Notes under the pieces: model-generated
The model's database searches: none
The model's input: the letters and a program-made list of their open reading frames with translations, nothing else
What the model was told of the DNA's origin: nothing
Position numbers and translations under genes: made by a program
Assembly (NCBI GenBank): GCA_019454625.1
Contig: JACFNY010000003.1
Span: forward strand, 1 to 19,988
Source of the DNA: Sphingomonadaceae bacterium
Lineage (GTDB): Bacteria > Pseudomonadota > Alphaproteobacteria > Sphingomonadales > Sphingomonadaceae
Length of the DNA: 19,988 bases
Direction of reading: 5' to 3'
Shown: piece after piece, positions 15,315 to 19,988 of the stretch
How positions within the stretch are numbered: the stretch's first letter is position 1
Layout of the letters: each line of letters starts with the position of its first letter

Positions 15315-15875
15315 ATGCTGTCCAGTCTCCCCAATCTGCTCACGCTTTCGCGCATCCTTGCAGTGCCGCTTCTGGTCATCCTGATGTGGAATGCGAACTG
15401 GATCGGCTATCTCGTTGCCTTCGTGGTCTTCTGCATCGCCGGCGCGACCGATTATCTGGACGGCTATCTCGCCCGCGCGCAGGGCACGGTCTCGAAGCTC
15501 GGCGTGTTCCTCGATCCGATCGCGGACAAGATCATGGTCGCGGGCGCGATCATCATGCTCGTCGAGAACGACATCGTGCGCGGCTGGACGGTGATCGCCG
15601 CGATCATCATCCTCATCCGCGAGATCACGGTTTCGGGGCTGCGCGAATATCTCGCCGGAATCCAGGTCTCCGTGCCGGTCAGCCAGCTCGCCAAGTGGAA
15701 GACGGCGTTCCAGATGATCGCGCTCGGCGCGCTCATCCTCGCGGGCGCGGCAAACATCAAGATGACATGGCTCCCGGCTTACGAGGTCGGCGTCGTCTCG
15801 CTCTGGGCCGCCGCGATCCTCACGCTCGTCACCGGCTACGACTATCTCAGGGTCGGCCTCAAGCACATGGCCTGA
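15315..15875 (+). CDS. pgsA: CDP-diacylglycerol-glycerol-3-phosphate 3-phosphatidyltransferase
   Basis: A 186-residue inner-membrane enzyme that makes phosphatidylglycerol phosphate, the precursor of phosphatidylglycerol and cardiolipin. The CDP-alcohol phosphotransferase motif is complete: D46-x2-D49-G50-x2-A53-R54-x8-G63-x3-D67-x3-D71. The N-terminus LPNLLTLSRILAVPLLV is typical of PgsA. Around five to six hydrophobic helices are visible. No clear ribosome-binding site precedes the ATG. moaD follows after 4 bp and moaE overlaps moaD, so pgsA-moaD-moaE form one operon. Confidence 0.94.
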   Translation: MLSSLPNLLTLSRILAVPLLVILMWNANWIGYLVAFVVFCIAGATDYLDGYLARAQGTVSKLGVFLDPIADKIMVAGAIIMLVENDIVRGWTVIAAIIILIREITVSGLREYLAGIQVSVPVSQLAKWKTAFQMIALGALILAGAANIKMTWLPAYEVGVVSLWAAAILTLVTGYDYLRVGLKHMA

Positions 15876-15879
15876 AACC

Positions 15880-16131
15880 GTGAAGCTCAACCTCCTCTAT
15901 TTCGCGTGGGTGCGCGAACGCATCGGCCTCGACGGCGAGACGCGCGACCTCGCCGCTGCCACGGTCGGCGAAGCGCTCGCGGCGCTTACCGCGCTCGGCG
16001 ACGGCTACGCGTTCGCGTTTGCCGAGCCGCATCGCCTGCGCTTCGCGCTCGATCAGGATTTCGTCGATACGGACGCAGCGCTGCGCGAAGGCGCCGAACT
16101 CGCCATCTTCCCGCCCGTGACCGGCGGATGA
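15880..16131 (+). CDS. moaD: Molybdopterin synthase small subunit (sulfur carrier)
   Basis: An 83-residue ubiquitin-fold protein ending in TGG, the C-terminal Gly-Gly that is converted to a thiocarboxylate and donates sulfur to precursor Z in molybdenum-cofactor synthesis. It starts MKLNLLYFAWVRERIG from a GTG codon, the standard MoaD N-terminus, and length is normal. It lies 4 bp after pgsA and overlaps moaE by four bases (ATGA), which supports coupled synthesis of the two subunits. Confidence 0.92.
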   Translation: MKLNLLYFAWVRERIGLDGETRDLAAATVGEALAALTALGDGYAFAFAEPHRLRFALDQDFVDTDAALREGAELAIFPPVTGG

Positions 16132-16571
16132 TCGCCGTCCGCGTCCAGACCGAGGCGTTCGACCTCGCGGCGGAGACGCGCGCGCTTTCGGAAGGCCGCA
16201 CCGACATCGGCGCCGTCGCCAGTTTCGTCGGCTTCGTGCGCGGCGGCGAGGTCGAGGCGCTGACGCTGGAGCATTATCCGGCGATGACCGCGAAGGCGCT
16301 CGAAGCGATCGCCGCCGAGGCCGCGAGCCGCTGGCCGCTGCTCGGCGGAACGGTCATTCACCGCCACGGCAGGCTGCTTCCGGGCGATGCGATCGTGCTC
16401 GTCGCCGTCGCCGCCGCGCACCGCGGCGACGCCTTTGCCGCCTGCGAATTCGTGATGGACTATCTGAAAACCGCCGCGCCCTTCTGGAAAAAGGAAGAAA
16501 CCGGTGGCGAAACCCGGTGGGTCGAGGCCAGACGCGAGGACGCCGCCGCTCGTGAGCGCTGGCGGCGTTAA
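16128..16571 (+). CDS. moaE: Molybdopterin synthase catalytic subunit
   Basis: A 147-residue MoaE, the large subunit that with MoaD inserts the dithiolene sulfurs of molybdopterin. Key residues are present: R38 in FVGFVRGG, the HRHGRLLPGD loop (78-87), and lysines K114 and K121 in MDYLKTAAPFWKKE, spaced seven apart like E. coli K119 and K126. The ATG is inside the moaD stop (ATGA). The TAA stop overlaps the TAA of the convergent penicillin-binding-protein gene in a shared TTAA (16568-16571), leaving no room for a terminator between them. Confidence 0.94.
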   Translation: MIAVRVQTEAFDLAAETRALSEGRTDIGAVASFVGFVRGGEVEALTLEHYPAMTAKALEAIAAEAASRWPLLGGTVIHRHGRLLPGDAIVLVAVAAAHRGDAFAACEFVMDYLKTAAPFWKKEETGGETRWVEARREDAAARERWRR

Positions 16572-18697
16572 GGTCTCGCCGCCTGCTCCTCCGGCTGCGG
16601 CGCGGCTTCCGCGATCGCCTTGTTGATCCGGTCCGAAAGCGCGCGGGCCGCGGCGCGGATGCCTTCGGCATCCTCCGGCGTGTTGGCGATCACGTTGCCG
16701 AGTTGCCCGAGCAGGACAGCGGCACGCGCGACGTCGATCCGTTCACCGCGCAGCACCGCCTCCGCATCCGGCCCGAGCAGCACGGAGAGGTCCACCTGCG
16801 CGGCGGCCTCCGCCTCCTCGCGCGCGCGGCGTTCCTCGGCCTGACGTTCGGCGATCTGCCGGATTTCCGGCAGCGCCTCCATCATGAATTCGCGCCACAT
16901 CACGGCGGGCATCGTCGAGCCGAGCACGCCCTTCATCGGCGAGTTGTCGTCGTTGCCGACCCAGACGCCGACGACGAGGTCGCCCGCGAAGCCCACGAAG
17001 ATCGCATCGCGCGAATCCTGCGTCGTCCCGGTCTTGCCGAACGCGGGGACCGGCAGCTTGGCGCGCGTTCCCGTACCGTAGTCGATCGTCGCGCGCATCA
17101 TCTCGCGCAGCGCCGCCCGCTCGGGCAGACTGTCGCCGCCGAGCGCGCGCAGGCGCGACATCATGCCTTCGCCCTGCGGCGGTGCCGAAACCGCATAGGG
17201 CACGACCGGCGGCGTGCCGCCCGCAACCGCCGCGTAGGCGGCGGTGAGGTCGAGCAGCGACATGGTCGAGGTGCCGAGCGCGATGGTGAGGTCGTCGCCG
17301 ATCTCGTCCCGGATGCCGAGGTCGCGCGCCGCCTTGCGGATCGCCCCTGCCCCGACCTCATTCGCCAGCCGCGCCGCCGCGACGTTGGACGAGAGCGCGA
17401 AGGCCCGCTTCAGCGTGATCGGGCCGCGATACTTGCCGTCGTTGTTCTTGGGGCTCCAGTCGCCGATGGTGACGGGCTCGTCCTCGATCTCGGTGTCGAC
17501 GTCCATGCCGCCGCGCAGCGCCGCGAGGTAGACGAACAGCTTGAACGCCGAGCCCGGCTGCCGCTTCGCCTGCACCGCGCGGTTGAATTCGCTCTTCTGG
17601 TAGTTCCTGCCCCCGACCATGGCGACGACGCGGCCGTCCGGGTGCATCGCGACAAGCGCCGCCTCGCCGACATCGTGCCAGCCCGCGCGGTCGAGATTGC
17701 GCTTCACCACGCGCTCGGCGAGCTTTTGCAGGCGGCTGTCGAGCGTCGTCGCGACCTTCACCTCGCCGAACGTGTCGGGCGTGCTGTTCGCGGCCTCGGC
17801 CCATGCCCAGTCCGCGAAGTAGCTCCCCGTCGGCAGGCCCTTCCGGCCCGGGCGCAGCACGGCGCGCCGGGCGTCGCGCCATTCGGCGTCGGTGATGAGC
17901 CCCTGCTCCTTCATCGCGGCGATCACGAGCCTGCCGCGCTCGCGCGCCGCGTCGTAGTCGCTGGTCGGCGCGAGGCGCGACGGCGCCTTCACCAGCCCCG
18001 CCAGCATCGCCGCCTCGCCGAGCGTCAGCTGCTCCGGCTCCTTGCTGAAATACTGTTCCGACGCCGCGCGCAGGCCATAGGCGCCGTCGCCGAAATAGAC
18101 GCTGGAGAGGTAGCGCGACAGGATCTCGTCCTTGGTCAGCCACGCTTCCAGCCAGAAGGCGATGATCACCTCCTGCGCCTTGCGCGTCAGGCTGCGGTCG
18201 AGGCTGAGGAAGCTCGTCTTGGCGAGTTGCTGCGTGATCGTGGAGCCGCCCTGCACGACGCGCCCCGCCGCTGCGTTCGCCTGTGCGGCGCGCAGGATGC
18301 CGCGGATGTCGATGCCGATGTGGTCGTAGAAGCGCCGGTCCTCGATCGCGACGAACGCCTCGCCGACATGATCGGGCAGCTTCGCCACGTCCACCGGTTC
18401 CGCCTTGAAGCTGCCCCGGCGCGCGATCGGCGTGCCGTCGGCGGCGGTCAGCACCAGCGCGGGCGTCTCCAGCGGTTCGAGCGCCTTGCCGAGCGGCGCG
18501 GTGACGGCGAGCCACGCGACGATGCCGAAGAAGACCAGAAGCACGCCCGCCGCGATCTTCGGTAGCCGGCGCAGCCAGCGGCGGCGCGGCTTCGGCGCTT
18601 CGCCCTCCGGCGGCGGCTCCTGCCCGCCGAATTCGGCGGACCACGCGCGGTATTCGTCCGGGTCGAGCGACTCGACGCGCGGGCGGCGGAAGATCAT
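16568..18697 (-). CDS. Class A penicillin-binding protein (PBP1A-type)
   Basis: A 709-residue bifunctional peptidoglycan synthase. A basic cytoplasmic N-terminus (PKPRRRWLRRLP) leads to one membrane helix (about 46-66). The GT51 glycosyltransferase domain has EDRRFYDH with E119 and QGGSTITQQLAK (149-160). The transpeptidase domain has the SxxK nucleophile S383-A-F-K386, SSN at 436-438 and KTGTTQ at 555-560. The protein then continues for about 100 residues beyond the usual end, with a charged helix (610-634, AERQAEERRAREEAE) and a further helical part ending QPEEQAARP. It polymerises and cross-links glycan in the periplasm. The tRNA gene lies 87 bp upstream; no strong ribosome-binding site is visible. 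Confidence 0.95.
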   Translation of the reverse strand: MIFRRPRVESLDPDEYRAWSAEFGGQEPPPEGEAPKPRRRWLRRLPKIAAGVLLVFFGIVAWLAVTAPLGKALEPLETPALVLTAADGTPIARRGSFKAEPVDVAKLPDHVGEAFVAIEDRRFYDHIGIDIRGILRAAQANAAAGRVVQGGSTITQQLAKTSFLSLDRSLTRKAQEVIIAFWLEAWLTKDEILSRYLSSVYFGDGAYGLRAASEQYFSKEPEQLTLGEAAMLAGLVKAPSRLAPTSDYDAARERGRLVIAAMKEQGLITDAEWRDARRAVLRPGRKGLPTGSYFADWAWAEAANSTPDTFGEVKVATTLDSRLQKLAERVVKRNLDRAGWHDVGEAALVAMHPDGRVVAMVGGRNYQKSEFNRAVQAKRQPGSAFKLFVYLAALRGGMDVDTEIEDEPVTIGDWSPKNNDGKYRGPITLKRAFALSSNVAAARLANEVGAGAIRKAARDLGIRDEIGDDLTIALGTSTMSLLDLTAAYAAVAGGTPPVVPYAVSAPPQGEGMMSRLRALGGDSLPERAALREMMRATIDYGTGTRAKLPVPAFGKTGTTQDSRDAIFVGFAGDLVVGVWVGNDDNSPMKGVLGSTMPAVMWREFMMEALPEIRQIAERQAEERRAREEAEAAAQVDLSVLLGPDAEAVLRGERIDVARAAVLLGQLGNVIANTPEDAEGIRAAARALSDRINKAIAEAAPQPEEQAARP

Positions 18698-18784
18698 TGC
18701 GGGGTCGCCATCATGATACTGTCATACTTACGCAAAACAGTGCGCCGTTCAATCACTCGCATTGGCGGCCGATGGGCGGATGCG

Positions 18785-18860
18785 TGGTGGGCCCGGAGGG
18801 ACTCGAACCCCCAACCTAGCCGTTATGAGCGGCCAGCTCTGACCATTGAGCTACAGGCCC
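18785..18860 (-). tRNA. ileX: tRNA-Ile2 (CAU anticodon)
   Basis: The minus strand reads as a complete 76-nt cloverleaf including encoded CCA (18785-18787). It has a 7-bp acceptor stem GGGCCTG/CGGGCCC, a D-arm GCTC/GAGC, an anticodon stem GGCCG/CGGCT around loop CTCATAA, and a T-arm GGGGG-TTCGAGT-CCCTC. The anticodon CAU would suggest methionine, but the anticodon arm closely resembles E. coli ileX. In tRNAs of that kind C34 is changed to lysidine by TilS to read AUA. The G1-C72 pair excludes the initiator tRNA. Elongator tRNA-Met is the main alternative. Confidence 0.87.
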
Positions 18861-18897
18861 GTCCCGCAATTTCCCCCGCGCCGGACGACCGCAGCGC

Positions 18898-19932
18898 TTA
18901 GACGCTCGCGGCCTGCTCCGCAAGAGCGGCGGGGGCGTTCCCGTCGCGCTGGACATGGGCCGCGGCGACGATCTCCTCGACGCCGGCGGGCTTCACGCCG
19001 GCGCGCGTCAGCGTCGTCAGCACGCCGTCCCACCAGGCGTAGAAGTCGGCGAGGTCGCGCGCGTCGCGCACGTAGGGCGTGTGGCCCGGCTCCACCGAGG
19101 GCGAATGGAAGGAGATGGAGAAGATCTGCGTCCCGGCCTCCACGAGCAGCTCGATCGCCTGGATCGCCTCGTCGAGCGGGATGCCTTCGGGCGTCAGCGC
19201 CACGCGGCCGAGCAGCGAGGTGCGCGACAGCAGGCCGTTGAGGCGCGGCACGCGCGTCGCGAGCTCGAAGGCGCGCTCGCCGAACACGCGCAGCCCGCCG
19301 GTGAAGGTGGAGGTGAGCGGCAGTTCGAGAAGCCGGCGCTCCGGTCCCGTCCAGTAGAGTTGCGGCCGGATGCCCCGGAAGCTGGGGCCGCCCTCGTCGC
19401 TGTAATCGAAATAGGGGCGCACCGACACGTCCATGCGGTAGCCGAGCTCGTCGAGCAGCGCCTCGGTGTTCGGCCCCACGCCGTAGCGTCCAGCCCTGTA
19501 GACGATCGGCGCCGCGCCGAAATTCTCGGCGATGGCGTCGGTCAGCGCCTTGATCTTGGCGCGCTCGACCTCGCGCGGCAGGTTGCCGGGGAAGCTGTTG
19601 AGGCCGCCGACCCGCTCGATGAAGGGCGGGTTCACCCACGGGTGGAGCTGCGCGCCGATCGTAGCGCCCTCGCCCTCCGACAGCGCCCGCAGCACCTCGA
19701 CGCTCTCCGCCGTCGTCGCCACCGGGTAATCGACCATGTAGGCGGGCTTGATGCCGAAGCCGCGCATCAGGCTGTGCACCTTCGGCAGCGACTTCACCGA
19801 TTTCACCGAGGTCGAATCGCGGCTCTTCGGCTGCGTCCAGTCGAATTCCTCTTCGGTATCGACGAAAACGAGCACGCGCTGGCCGAATTCAGGGCCGAAT
19901 GAGATGTACTGTTTTTCCGAAGGCGCCAGCAT
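18898..19932 (-). CDS. Polysaccharide deacetylase-like protein (WalW-type)
   Basis: A 344-residue protein with a NodB-like carbohydrate esterase layout. DTEEEFDW (25-32) stands in place of the first metal/catalytic aspartate motif. QLHPWVNPP (96-103) offers H97, YRAGRYG (145-151) matches the arginine-containing third motif, and SISFHSPS (272-279) supplies the late histidine. No signal peptide is visible, so it is probably cytosolic or peripheral to surface-polysaccharide assembly. Proteins of this pattern in alphaproteobacteria are often named WalW; the substrate is unknown to me. The ATG at 19930-19932 has only a very close GGGAC. The promoter would lie in the last 56 bp of the window. Confidence 0.75.
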   Translation of the reverse strand: MLAPSEKQYISFGPEFGQRVLVFVDTEEEFDWTQPKSRDSTSVKSVKSLPKVHSLMRGFGIKPAYMVDYPVATTAESVEVLRALSEGEGATIGAQLHPWVNPPFIERVGGLNSFPGNLPREVERAKIKALTDAIAENFGAAPIVYRAGRYGVGPNTEALLDELGYRMDVSVRPYFDYSDEGGPSFRGIRPQLYWTGPERRLLELPLTSTFTGGLRVFGERAFELATRVPRLNGLLSRTSLLGRVALTPEGIPLDEAIQAIELLVEAGTQIFSISFHSPSVEPGHTPYVRDARDLADFYAWWDGVLTTLTRAGVKPAGVEEIVAAAHVQRDGNAPAALAEQAASV

Positions 19933-19988
19933 GTCCCGACAATAAGCGTTCGGACGTTTCCGGCAAGTAAAGCTGAAGAAAAGCGAAG

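Noticed and set aside
16703..18565. 620-codon plus-strand open frame opposite the PBP gene
   Set aside because: It is an antisense shadow of a clearly coding PBP; its sequence is arginine/histidine-rich and without recognisable domains.
18785..18860. tRNA-Met from the CAT anticodon
   Set aside because: The anticodon arm resembles ileX-type tRNA-Ile2, and the G1-C72 pair excludes the initiator; elongator Met remains a minor alternative.
1..19988. CRISPR array, insertion sequence, prophage or integron
   Set aside because: I saw no regularly spaced repeats, transposase or integrase motifs, or terminal repeats anywhere in the window. The tRNA gene shows no adjacent integrase or 3'-end duplication.

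Overview
The window is about 20 kb of GC-rich, gene-dense chromosome from an alphaproteobacterium, most likely a member of the Sphingomonadales. That placement is an inference. It rests on the tonB-exbB-exbD-exbD operon, the UvrC/PgsA/MoaD/MoaE gene set, the intracellular PHB depolymerase with a divergent 3-hydroxybutyrate dehydrogenase, and the overall codon style. I see no plasmid, phage, insertion sequence or CRISPR signature.

Left part (1-4.2 kb): a truncated secreted protein with a TonB-C-like tail (minus strand), a DUF1993 gene of visibly lower GC, then a PHB-mobilisation block. In that block bdhA overlaps a second SDR gene on the minus strand, and phaZ is transcribed divergently. PhaZ cleaves intracellular poly-3-hydroxybutyrate and BdhA oxidises the released 3-hydroxybutyrate to acetoacetate. 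A TGC-N3-GCA element lies in the shared intergenic region, and a strong bidirectional terminator separates phaZ from the next operon.

4.2-6.8 kb: minus-strand tonB-exbB-exbD-exbD operon for energised outer-membrane uptake, with a strong hairpin between exbB and the exbD pair. A 315-bp gap with two inverted repeats follows, then an unrecognised secreted protein. Its 3' end overlaps folB, which is coupled by ATGA to a pteridine-reductase-type SDR (folM-like).

9.3-16.6 kb: uvrC, then a block holding a glutathione transferase, a MAPEG membrane protein and a 3-ketosteroid-dehydrogenase-like flavoprotein on the plus strand, plus a lipoprotein and a nitroreductase on the minus strand. After this come pgsA, moaD and moaE. 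In many proteobacteria uvrC and pgsA are adjacent, so this middle block looks like an interruption of a conserved cluster by detoxification and redox genes.

16.6-20 kb: a class A penicillin-binding protein with an unusual C-terminal extension, a tRNA-Ile2(CAU) gene, and a polysaccharide-deacetylase-like protein, all on the minus strand. I did not find a clearly new multi-gene system. The best leads are the PBP tail, the exbB/exbD hairpin, the split uvrC/pgsA neighbourhood, the unrecognised secreted protein and the low-GC DUF1993 gene.
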